The notes beneath the pieces were generated by a model. That model was not told the origin of the DNA. It was given only the letters and a program-made list of their open reading frames with translations, and ran no database searches. Below, piece by piece: positions 54,180 through 64,000 of a DNA stretch of 64,000 nt. Numbering within the stretch: position 1 is the stretch's first letter; each line of letters begins with the position of its first letter. The DNA is taken from assembly GCA_944472135.2 (NCBI GenBank), contig OX235270.1:80485168-80549167 (forward strand). The letters are read 5' to 3'. Made by a program: the position numbers and the translations under genes. This stretch comes from Trichobilharzia regenti (Eukaryota; Platyhelminthes; Trematoda; Strigeidida; Schistosomatidae).

Positions 54180-54779
54180 AAGCGCCTATATGAGAATTGG
54201 TACTGGTATCGCTTGCAAACTTGCTCACTTTGTCATTAAGTGCCTTTTCACAGGAGGACAATGTGCTTGCTAGTCACATTTCCTTAGGTAGTTTGTTCCA
54301 TATTTGCGCATATCTAATCAAGAAAAACTTTTGCCTGGTGACTGTTTTACATTGTTGTATAGTCACTGTCCCTGTTTTGTGTCTAAGGTTATATCCAGTG
54401 TCTTCTGGAAACCGACTGCCATTAGCAGGGGTATGCACTGTTAATAAGAAGTTGCGTCTTAACCATAATGTTTTAAGTCCTAGGGTTTCACATCTGGTAG
54501 AGTTGTTTGTGCCTTTTTCGGTTCCGAGTACTTTTAGCGTAAAGTACCTCTGTACTCCTTCTACTTTCAGTTTATCTTCTATGCGTATACTACTAGATAT
54601 GAATGAGCAGTAATCCAGGAGTGGCACACACAAATTTTGTACAGTGATATTCTGGATACACTTATTTAGAAGTTCCTGAGTACGAAACCAGTTAGTCTGT
54701 GTGATTGTGATATTTCTTTCGAGATATGCTCTGAAAATGATAGGTTATGTGAATATTTCAGTACAAGGTCTAGTATTGT
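54180..54779 (-). mobile_element. LINE RT C-terminal domain, separated piece
   Basis: Minus-strand frames read LKYSHNLSFSEHISKEISQS, HRLTGFVLRNF, LLDYCSF, KVEGVQRYFTLKVLG, CETLGLKTLWLRRNFLL and RQKFFLIRYAQIWNKLPKEM. These are the thumb and C-terminal domain of CR1/jockey-type proteins. It looks like the missing end of the minus-strand LINE at 57593-59985, whose RT breaks off after CDTWRLEF; two RTE copies lie between the pieces. Confidence 0.8.
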
Positions 54780-57220
54780 CTGTTTGTCTCTATTCGAAAT
54801 AGAACTTTGCACCGATGTGTGGCAGTTCAAGTCGCCACACTCCATGTGGCACACAAAGCAAGAGAAGAAAGTAGAAGAAATGCATAATAGAGAAAGTAAA
54901 CAGAGGTGTGAGACAAAGGAATAGAAGTAACGAAGAACAAAACAGTTTCATTGGAAATCATAGGTTACAAGAAGTGGATGCATCTGCCCCAGCCATTGAG
55001 AACGATTTCGAGCCATATCACCAATTGTTTCCAACCATTGGATTTTACCGTCCGGAGGACCCCAACCAGGAAGTCTACACCTTCCTACATGACTGGCTTA
55101 AACTAACTGTTGTGGATTTCATTGACTGGTGCCATGTTTTGGTTTGATCGCCGCTAGCTCTTTTCCAGCCTGACCCTATATCAGCTAATATTGCCCATCG
55201 GTCGAGGAAGGCGATGACTAGGCATACATAACACATGTCTTAACCATCTCAGTCAATGTAATTTCACAGCCTCGCCTATTGATTTCCTCTCCTTACCTAG
55301 CACTCGACGCCTCATCTCAATATTGTTCACCCTATTATACCACTTCACACGGGAGATAGAGCGCAGGCACCTATGATCAAAGACAGCTAATCTTTTCATG
55401 TCTTCCCCTCTCAATGGCCATGTCTCGCTCACAGCCATAAAGGAGGACGGAGCGGACTGATGAGCAGTACACCCGTCTTTTGGTCGACAACCATGGGGAT
55501 ATCACGTCTACGCCAGAGACAGTGTAAACTGGCATATGCGAAACTAGCCCACTGTATCCGTGCTGAGACTTCGTCAGAGATCAACTCACTGGCGTTGGCT
55601 GACGCAACTTCCCAAATAAGTGAAGCGGTCGGCACTCCCTATTTCTAAGCTAGGAGTCAGTGTAGTTTAGTTCAGTCCTGTAACTTCATCTTACATTTGG
55701 CGGGAGCGAATCGCATGCCAAACATTCGTAGATTGCAGCTCAAGGCGTTCAGCTGGATTTTGTCAGCGTCCTCACCTAGAAGGACCATACCGTCTGCATA
55801 TTCTAAGTCAACGCGATTATTCCCAACCTGGTATCAAGTCAATCCCTGAGTCTCTGAAGTAAGTTAGCGTTAAGTCCATTAGTACATCTATGATGAAATT
55901 GAATAGAAATGGGAACAGTGGGCATCCCTCACGGACACCTCTAGTCGTCACCACTTCAGATGACAACTCGCCGTAAGCCCTCACCTGGCTGCATGAGTTC
56001 GAGTAGAGTGAGTGCCTTAGTCAGTGAAATGTATTTCCTCAGCGTTCCTTTCACAGCCAAGCATCGTCAGAGAACCTCTCGGTCGACAGAATCGAACGCC
56101 GCCTTCAGGTCAAGAAATATAATGATTGTTGGAGGCCTGTAAGAATGCCTATGTCCTGGAATCTGTCGAAGGGTGAGAATATGATCAATACACCCTCTTC
56201 CCGGTCTAAAGCCTACCTGGCTCTCTCGTGTTTGTGCCTCCCGAGCACCACTTAGTAGTGTACGCAATATTATTGAGCCTAGGACTTTAGATACTATATT
56301 AGTCAAGCTAATCCCTGTGTGATTATCACAGGAAGACTTGTCTCCCTTCTTATATATCGGGATAATCAGTGACTCACACCAACCCGACGGGACTTCTTCT
56401 GATTCCCGGACGCTGTCTAGTACCTCAGTTAATGCAGACAGTAAACTGTCTCCACCGTACTTAAATACGTCTGGAGTCATTCCATCAGGTCCTGGTGCTT
56501 TTCTTCGTTTCAGACCAGTGACAGATTTAGTAACCTGAGTTAGAGGGACGGAGGACCTGTGTTTATATCCCATTCAGGCAGATGTTGGATGCTCAGCGGG
56601 TTGAGTGTGGCTGTAGACCAATTAAACTGCTCCTCAAAGTGTTCTTTCTAGCGTTCCAATCGTCAGATCTGGGAGCTTATTATCGTGCCATTTTTCTCAG
56701 AGATTGTTTCACTTATCATTTGCCTATTACCACCTGTTTTCGTGATAAGCCTAAATAGTTGTCTGGTGTTTCCAATAGCCAATGCCTTTTCCATCTCTTT
56801 CGCTTTTGTCGCCCACCACTGTTCATGGTCGTTGAGAAGACTTCTTGTTAGTTTTCGTTTGAGCAGCTTTCGCTCCTCATCATAATCGGAGCTCGCTGGA
56901 ATCAGTCTTCTTGCGTCAATCAGTTCGGATGAGGTCGGAGAAATCAAATGTCTCTTACTAATTTTTGGTTTTAGGTTCTTAACAGCTTTCACAGCTGTGT
57001 CTACAGCTAACTGTATGTTGTGCCAGTCAGGCTACCTCAGGAGGAGTCATTCTGTCGACCTCGGACACTCGTTTCGCTATTTCTTCCTTAAATAAGAACT
57101 CAATATCTCGATCTAGTTGGGGACGTAAATGCTTCTCCGCCAGCAATATTTTATGTCCGTTTAGTCGTAAGCATAAACGTGCGCGAACCAGAGTGTGATC
57201 GGTCTAGTACATTTTTGAGT
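54780..57220 (-). mobile_element. RTE-type LINE, decayed copy C
   Basis: Minus-strand order: an N-terminal/linker stretch at 56992-56663 (DHEQWWATKAKEMEKALAIG, NTRQLFRLI), then RT at 56573-56067 (KRRKAPGPDGMTPDVFKYGG, WCESLIIPIYKKGDKSSCDN, QVGFRPGRGCIDHILTLRQI, IIIFLDLKAAFDSVDREVL with motif A). From about 56100 down it is almost the same as copy B, including the broken motif region and C-terminus, and it ends in the GAGACAAACAGACA tail at 54780. It is inactive. Confidence 0.88.
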
Positions 57221-57239
57221 CTGCGGATTTTGTGGCCTT

Positions 57240-57592
57240 GAATTGATAGGTCCATGGCATCAATCCATGAAATCCTGGACAGTTAAACTGAGTCAGGTAG
57301 GGAGATGCAGACTTCCGGGTTGGGGCCCTCGGGACTCTAGGAATCAATGGCTGGAGACAATAGGTGACATGGCTCAAAATCGTTGTCAATGGCGCAGATG
57401 TATTCAGTCTCTGTAATCTATCATATTCCTTTCTACCATTACCCATTCTGTTTCACTCGTATACTTGTCAAACTCTATTGATTCTCTTCACTCATCTTCT
57501 TGTTTACTTTTGTGTGCTATTTGGAACGTGGCAACTCGAACTGCTGCACTTCGGTGCCAAGTTCTATGTTGAATCCAGACAGACAAAAACTC
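57240..57592 (+). mobile_element. RTE-type LINE 3' end, copy D
   Basis: Reads HQSMKSWTVKLSQVGRCRLP-like, GWGPRDSRNQWLETIGDMAQ, then QWRRCIQSL to a stop at 57417. The 3' UTR ends CCAGACAGACAAA at 57592. It is an inverted copy of 59990-60340 with almost no differences. Its 5' side abuts the 5' side of copy C. Confidence 0.85.
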
Positions 57593-59985
57593 GAGTCTCC
57601 AGGTGTCACACCATCTATCCATTTTTATCAGCTCTTCATATATAGAGTTCATAGTTGTACCGATATCTGTATTTGTGCATGTATAATTCATCTGCATACA
57701 ATACTGTTCTGCCTATACTAAAGCATTCACATATATGTGAATATAATGTGAACAGTATATATACTGTTTATGTATATAGTGAAAAGAAGGGGGCCCAATA
57801 CACTCCCTTTGATGACACCACTGCTGATTGGTCTAGGCCAGCAGGTCATCGAGCCAACTTTTGTTGTCTGGTTTCTGTTACAGAGAAATGATTTTATCCA
57901 GTTGTGGAGAGGGTTGTTTATCCCTACTGAGCATAACCTGCTGACTAGCAGACTATGCGGGACTCTGTCGAAGGCTTTCCTTATATCGAAATAGAGGATA
58001 ATTACTAGTTCTCTTCTATAGGTGACTTGGTTGAAAAAGTCTATGTGGCAAGTGACGCAAGATCTTTTCTTGAGGAATCTGCGTTGTGAGTGGTTGATGA
58101 GTTTATGTTTTACAAAGAAGTCTAACATTTGGCCTTTGATTACTTTCTCCGTGATGTGACAGGTGTTATATTGATAGGCCTATAATTGCATGCACTAGTT
58201 TTTGCCCCTCCCTTATGCTAAGGTAATATATACGCGTTTCTCCAAGTTTCAGGGTAGGTCCCAGTCACTAGTGAGAAGGTAAATATTCTAAATAATAATA
58301 CTATCATATCCTTGCCACCGTTTTTTTATATGATAGATGGTATATCATCTATCCCGCAACTAGCGTTAGATTTTAATGTCTTTACCGCTGATGCTAACTT
58401 TGTATATTAAAGTTGACTTCACCTAACTTGTAGTTATTTTTGCAGGTTATGTCGAGAATTGGGGACGGATGCGCTTTGGTGTCATTGGAGAACCACGAGC
58501 TAAGGAGTTCACTAATAATCTGGGGATCATCATAAATTATACCTTCATGTTCCAAGTGGCTAACATTGTTGTCTTTACCCCCCTTCAGTCATTTTTGCAA
58601 AATCTTGCAGAGTTCCTGAGTTTTAGAGGTGCCCCTAGGGCTTTATTTTCCTCGATTTGTGCTTTCATTTTATGTCTCTCCTCAAGATTTTTAAATGTTT
58701 CATGTATCTGGTGTAATGCACTAAATTCTTTGTATAAATAAAATTTCCTTAGTTCTAATCGCGTTTTGCGGTCTATGAATTGAGTTGGTGTCTTTAGGGC
58801 AGATTTTAAGGGTGCTATTTTGTCTCTTACCGAACTGATTGTCTTGTAGAAGGTATTAAGTGTTACTTCTAAGTTATTATTGGTAAAGTATTCATCCCAG
58901 TCAGTGCTTCTCATAAGCGCTGGTAGGAATTTTTAGTCGGCATTTCTATAGTCCCTATATTGATAGTAAGTCGGGGAAATTTTAAGTGTGTTTAGTTGTT
59001 AGTTGAAGAGGTAGAGTGCAGTAAAATATGTTGTGATCAATGCTGTCAAGTTTATCCCCCACCTCTATCGAAATCGGCTGTATTTTGTGGCAGATTATTA
59101 AGTCGAGAATATTGTTATGTCGTGTTGAAAGGCGTACGCACTGCTTCCATCCTCCTACATCTATAGCTTCTAGGAGCCCCTCGTGGGTTCCAGGTCCAAT
59201 GCAGGTATCCCAGTCTACCACGGGCAAGTTGAAATCGCCACAAACTAGTTTGTAGTCTAATTCCAGCGTAGGTACAACCTCTAGTATTTCTCCGATAGCC
59301 GTATCAGTCGTTTTAGGGCTGTTAGGGGCTCTGTCTATACATCCCACAGGAATTTTGTTTTCATTGGTGTGGATGTGTATCCACTTAGATTCTAGGAGTT
59401 TGTCGATAGTTAGGTTTGTAAACGTATTGGAGTCAGTGGATTTAGAAGCATATATTAGACAATCGTCTCCTCTTTTGTCCACTCTATCATTCCTGTGAAT
59501 GTCATAATTATCATTTATCAGCTTTGTGTCAGGTATCTCATTAGTTAGCCAAGCTTCAGTTACCAGGTTCAGTGGTGCCCGTTCCATGTATACCAAGCTG
59601 CGAAATGATGATGGTATAAACGTGAGTTTGCTGTTGATCAAATGTGCCTCATCTCATCTCTGGTGCAGATACTTTCTGGAAAATAAAGTAGGAGCTCTCC
59701 ATGTGTCACTCCTAAGTTGTTCAGTAAAGTTTTAATTACCCCGTTAGACAGATCAACAGAAATACTGAGAGGAGCTTGATATTCGTATAAACTAGCAAAG
59801 TGGGGTTTGCAGTGGCCATCCGATCTGTTGAAGAATTCCGTAGCTCTTTATTCTGAACTAGTTGTTAAAATATTACCCAGATGAGCAATGTTGCGTAGAC
59901 TGCTGGGCGTGCGAGTAGACTCAGAAATACAAGAAGGTACAACGACTGCTATCTTCCGGAAATCACCAGAATGAACTAGGATGGT
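57593..59985 (-). mobile_element. CR1/jockey-like LINE, endonuclease and RT, 3' end displaced
   Basis: Minus strand: endonuclease at 59641-58982 with VTEAWLTNEIPDTKLINDNY, RNDRVDKRGDDCLIYAS, KLVCGDFNLPVVDW, NNILDLIIC and DSIDHNIFYC. A linker follows at 58914-58585. RT runs from about 58400 with CGIDDIPS, NYRPINITPV, then YFDIRKAFDRVPHSLLVSRL (motif A) and GSVLGPLLFTIYIN (motif B). A degraded LYADE box comes next, and KMDRWCDTWRLEF at 57600. It stops where RTE copy D ends. Frameshifts and stops are present throughout. The C-terminal domain at 54180-54779 probably belongs to it. Confidence 0.82.
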
Positions 59986-59989
59986 GCGA

Positions 59990-60735
59990 AGGGTCTGTTT
60001 GTCTGGATTCAACATAGAACTTGGCACCGAAGTGCAGCAGTTCGAGTTGCCACGTTCCAAATAGCACACAAAAGTAAACAAGAAGATGAGTGAAGAGAAT
60101 CAATAGAGTTTGACAAGTATACGAGTGAAACAGAATGGGTAATGGTAGAAAGGAATATGATAGATTACAGAGACTGAATACATCTGCGCCATTGACAACG
60201 ATTTTGAGCCATGTCACCTATTGTCTCCAGCCATTGATTCCTAGAGTCCCGAGGGCCCCAACCCGGAAGTCTGCATCTCCCTACCTGACTCAGTTTAACT
60301 GTCCAGGATTTCATGGATTGATGCCATGTTTTTGTTTGGCCACCACTGGCTTCTTTCCAACCTACACATATATCAGCTAGTAATGCCCGTCGGGGGAGTC
60401 GATGGTTAGGCATGCGCAGCACGTGACCTAGCCATCTCAGTCTATGTAACTTTATAGCCTCGTCGATTGATTTTCCCTCTTTACCCAACACTCTACGCCT
60501 AACGTCAGCATTACTTACCTTATTAAACCACCTAACGTGAGACAGAGATCGCAGACATCTATGATCGAAAGCAGTCAACCTTTTCATGTCTTCAACGCGT
60601 ATTGGCCATGTTTCAGAGCCATAGAGAAGGACGGAGGGAACTGCTGAGCAGTACACACGTCCCTTGGTTGATGGCCGGATGTCACGCCTACGCCAGAGAT
60701 GGTGTAAGTCAGCGAAAGCAGCTCGAGCGAAGGGT
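59990..60735 (-). mobile_element. RTE-type LINE, 5'-truncated copy E
   Basis: From 60735 down: FADLHHLWRRRDIRPSTKGR, VYCSAVPSVLLYGSETWPIR, then an open frame of 163 codons (60656-60165) through RLRWLGHVLRMPNHRLPRRA, SGGQTKTWHQSMKSW and GWGPRDSRNQWLETI to CIQSL. The 3' UTR ends at about 59990 with GACAAACAGACC. The C-terminal frame is intact, but RT and endonuclease are missing. Confidence 0.88.
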
Positions 60736-60944
60736 AGGGATTACCAAATACAGGTGCCCCTTACAAAGTTGAAATCAAGTAATGTATGAGGATGTTTAAC
60801 GGTCCAAGACTATTTTAGCATTAAGTCTTCGGTACTCACCAGCGGAATTCAGTCCATGTACTTATATTTAAGCGCTACCTGCAAATATGATGAAAATGGG
60901 TTGTTAGATTGTTTCATTAACCGTATTTCCACCATATATTTGAA

Positions 60945-61900
60945 CTTGGCGTTGACGACCTTAAGGTTACATGAAGATAACCGCTATTTTTTTTAGCAAA
61001 CACAGATGAGCTAGTCGTTATGATGTGGTGGGATACTCTAAAAGTGTCTGGCTTGGAATTAGACACAGGAGAAGTTATTGAGTTAGGGGGGGGAGAGGGT
61101 AACGATTCTTCTATGTATATCTAGGCTGACTGTGTCATGGCGGTCAAACTGATCGATAACGAAGAATTTCTTTCCTATTAATCACCTTATAAAGGTTCAT
61201 CATAAGGGGGTTGCAGAGGTTTACGTACGGCATCACAGCACACCGAAACATGAGTGTATTCCTCAAGCCTGCCATCTACTTGCACCTTCTTGTAATTATT
61301 GCGTGTGGCAGTTGGTTGGAGTCGTTTCATAATGCGTTTTAGGTGCTGAGCTTAACACTGGACATCAGCAACACTTGGTTCAGCACCTTCTGACGAAATA
61401 ATCTCGCCAGGCATAGGGAGTGTGGTTCCAGATACTGACTTGCTAGTGGTACACTGAATATCAACCTTGAGGGCTGAACGGATGCTAAGGAGGATTGAGG
61501 GAAGGGACTCTGTCCATTTGATGTTGTCGACATCCATTAACACAGCTTTAAGTTGGTGATGAAAACGCTCTACTACTCCATTTACAGATTGATGGCATGC
61601 CGTTGTTCTGATGCGTTTGCATTGCAACAGCTCCAGTACCCTATTGAAAGTTTTTGACTTTAATTGCTACCCACGATCAATTGTCACTGTAGCTGAACAT
61701 CCAAACTGTGCGACCCATCTTTCCATCAGCACAGGACAGATAGTCTCAACCATTACATCCACACTGACAACAGCTTCTGGCCGACCAGTGAAACAATCGA
61801 CGCAGGTGAGCAAGTATGCGTGGCCATTAGAAGTAGGTAGTGGACTGATGATATCAGGATGAACTAAAACGGACATCAGGTGTTGTAAACGATCCAATCG
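60945..61900 (-). mobile_element. Ty3/Gypsy integrase fragment
   Basis: Minus strand: HPDIISPLPTSNGHAYLLTC, VDCFTGRPEAV (integrase core, first Asp), AQFGCSATVTIDRG (second Asp; the usual SD.G reads IDRG), then QCKRIRTTACHQSVNGVVER (third, Glu), FHHQLKAVL and PSILLSIRSAL. Farther down come VCCDAVRKPLQPPYDEP and KFFVIDQFDRHDTVSLD, the Gypsy C-terminal region with the RKPLQPPY.GPF motif. At least one stop separates the core halves. No LTR was found at its end near 60945. Confidence 0.85.
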
Positions 61901-61919
61901 AAGTGATATTATGCTTGCA

Positions 61920-62825
61920 AACTTTAGCGCGTTGGCATTACACACCAGCGCGCTCCACGTCTACATTGATTTCAGTTCTCTGCTAACATCTTCACCTGGC
62001 TCCATGTCTACCCACGTGCTTCCATCTCCTCTTCGCATGACCTCCTCCATGTCACCCTCTCACGGACGACCAACTCGCCGCTTCCCATTCGGGTCATATA
62101 CAAGCGATGGCCTGGCGTGTGATGTAACTTGATGTTCTTCTCAGAGTATGGCCAATCCACCTCTATTTCTTCCTGCATATTTGTTGCACATTCGGTTCCT
62201 GGTTGGTTGGTTCGCTCCCAGAGATCCCTATTGCTGATCTTTTCTAGCCGACCATCTGATGAAGGTATGTAGTTTGTTCGAAGTGCCCTTCGTGACGCCA
62301 CGCCAAATCTCTGATCCATAAATTAGCACTAACTTCACATTGGAGTTGATAATCCGGTTCTTATTTTTAAGGCTGAGTGCTGTTGATCTCCACACAGACT
62401 TGAGAGTAATGAAAGTTTGCTTTGTCTTCCCAATCCTCGCTTTGATATCCTCATCAGTTCCGTCGGTCAGTAGTTGAAACGAAGCTTCCGATATAGGTAA
62501 ATGAGGTTGCTTCTTTCAGACTCCTCCCATTTACGCTGATTGTTGTTGCTGTTGTTCAGGAATCTTCATTACCTCTGTCTTCTCTATGTTCACCTGAAGT
62601 CCTATTTATGATGCTTCTTCTGCCAACTTGTTGCTTTTCCCTTGCATATCTTCAAGTTTGTGGGAAATCAGACATATATCATCGGCGAAGTCCATTTTAT
62701 GCCTGCTTTCGCGCTGCTCGCTGTGTGTCACATTATCCAGTCTGTCGCAATCAGGAAAGACATTGGAGATAGTAGACAGTCTTGTCTTACTCCCATCTTC
62801 ACTTCAACCCTAACTATCACTTAAT
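61920..62825 (-). mobile_element. RTE-type LINE, subfamily 2 RT fragment
   Basis: Minus strand from 62825: VKMGVRQDCLLSPMSFLIAT (motif B), DFADDICLISHKLEDMQGKS-like (catalytic FADD, near 62690), INGRSLKEATSFTYIGS-like, DEDIKARIGKTKQTFITLKS-like, VKLVLIYGSEIWR, then SNRDLWERTNQPG and RERVTWRRSCEEEMEARG. This order is that of the widespread RTE RT family, distinct from copies A-E. The frame breaks repeatedly. The fragment at 12895-13107 is from the same subfamily. Confidence 0.8.
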
Positions 62826-62829
62826 TACC

Positions 62830-63620
62830 CAACGACAGCTTATAAACTGATATATGGATAACCGCTACTTATTACAATTCGCAATATATATAAACGTCAA
62901 TTTTCAGCTGAAAGCGAGGAATAATTTTACACCGCATAAAAATTTAGATTTTGCCAGGAACCGGAACCGGACGGAGTCTCATTTGAGAACAACAAGAACT
63001 TGACAACTGTTTTATTCTAGTTGGCAACTATTATGCAACACGACAATATGAAGAAACGAACAAAGAATTTTTAGACTAGGAGTGAGATACTTTACTTTTC
63101 TACCGCTGAGCTGGCAATCCAGCAGTACAAGATTTCTAATCCCTCTGACTTGTCAGGTAGTTTTGTAGTAATTACCTCTACAAAATATGCAGCTGAATAT
63201 AAATTTTTTTTGAATTGCAATTATGTCAACTTAGTACTTTATTAAATAAAAGTAGTCGACTTGTGGTAGAAAAAGTTTATTTGCCAAATGTTAAGTCACT
63301 CAAAATGCTAATTACAAACAGTACACTCGAAAGAGTAATGAATTCTAGTTTGCCGAAGAATATGATCGAACTGGAGAATGCATTCGTATAGAAATCCACC
63401 CACTTGTTAAGTAATTGAAGGGTTTGAACTGAACAACCAAGAATTCATAGAATGTAAATTTAAAAAGTAAGCTAAAGGTGATTTGATGTATGCACAGGTT
63501 TGTTAATTAAGGAAGACATTTAACAGAAAATTATGACTGTAATAATAACAGGAACAAAAAAAGTGTAATACATTAACATAGATAAAAGGTTTCTATTTCA
63601 TCACGTATAATTTCTTTTTT
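62830..63620. other. Unassigned AT-rich sequence
   Basis: Nothing recognised; probably downstream flank of the membrane-protein gene. Confidence 0.5.
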
Positions 63621-63626
63621 AAAACT

Positions 63627-63781
63627 TCAAAATCGCCCCACATACGGATCAACTGAAACTTCACGGCTTTCATCATTGCTTAGGCACAATGCAAATATCA
63701 TAATCACAGCCATAGTGAAAATGGAGACACCAACGATAAGATAGGTTAGACTTGAATCGTCATCATCTCTGCAGCGTGATT
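63627..63781 (-). CDS. Last exon of a putative single-pass membrane protein
   Basis: After an acceptor CCTAAAACAG (minus strand, ending at 63782) the exon reads SRCRDDDDSSLTY, then a 20-residue hydrophobic segment LIVGVSIFTMAVIMIFALCL. A 17-residue tail SNDESREVSVDPYVGRF precedes a TGA at 63629-63627. This looks like the juxtamembrane, transmembrane and short cytoplasmic end of a type I membrane protein. I do not recognise the family. The open frame, clean acceptor and sensible layout support a real gene; upstream exons are beyond the window. Confidence 0.6.
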
Positions 63782-64000
63782 CTGTTTTAGGAAAAAAAGT
63801 GAATTATCACGAAATGTGTTTTTTAAAATAACCAAAATTAAATGCAATTGGTTAGTTAGGTTTATTGTTATTAATACATTGTATTTATACACTTAACTGC
63901 TTATAATCCATTCATCCCGGACTGTATCGTCTTAACGTATTTTCTATCCTTTGGGTTGTTGTTTAAAAACTGGTGAGCTATATCCACCATCTTGTCCTTA

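Overview
This is a 64 kb window of AT-rich eukaryotic nuclear DNA, best explained as a parasitic flatworm genome, most likely Schistosoma or a close trematode relative. That assignment is an inference from the repeat mix: several RTE-type LINEs, CR1/jockey-like LINEs, BEL/Pao and Ty3/Gypsy LTR elements, many Penelope-like elements (PLEs) with GIY-YIG endonuclease, and a decayed hammerhead of the schistosome S-alpha type. Host coding sequence is a small minority.

Host genes. Three pieces are supported. The 3' exons of an unidentified + strand gene lie at 486-893. Three consecutive exons of akirin, a nuclear transcription/chromatin adaptor, lie on the minus strand at 24826-23060; the first exon was not found. 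The last exon of a putative single-pass membrane protein lies on the minus strand at 63781-63627.

Layout. 1-16.4 kb is mostly unassigned AT-rich sequence with scattered PLE pieces. They include an inverted PLE pair at 3.8-5.5 kb invaded by a SINE and a solo LTR, and a PLE junction at 14.9-16.35 kb that carries a well-formed hammerhead ribozyme. 18-25.9 kb holds RTE copies around akirin. 27.5-31.5 kb is a two-LTR BEL/Pao element that keeps gag but has lost nearly all of pol. 31.5-42 kb is a nest of Gypsy, LINE and BEL/Pao pieces, including a decayed full pol on the minus strand and a solo LTR with 5-bp target duplications. 43.7-52.3 kb holds two copies of one CR1-like LINE: a 5'-truncated, frameshifted copy and a copy with both ORFs intact. 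54.2-62.8 kb is another nest: a LINE split by RTE copies, then Gypsy integrase and a second RTE subfamily.

Most notable. In the intact LINE, ORF1 and ORF2 are joined by what looks like a textbook -1 ribosomal frameshift site: slippery heptamer A AAA AAC at 48943-48949, a 7-nt spacer, then a 10-bp hairpin. ORF2 has no AUG ahead of its endonuclease domain. The second is the PLE hammerhead at 15637-15680. All family assignments were made by eye from motifs, without database searches, and element boundaries are approximate unless a duplication or exact terminus is described.
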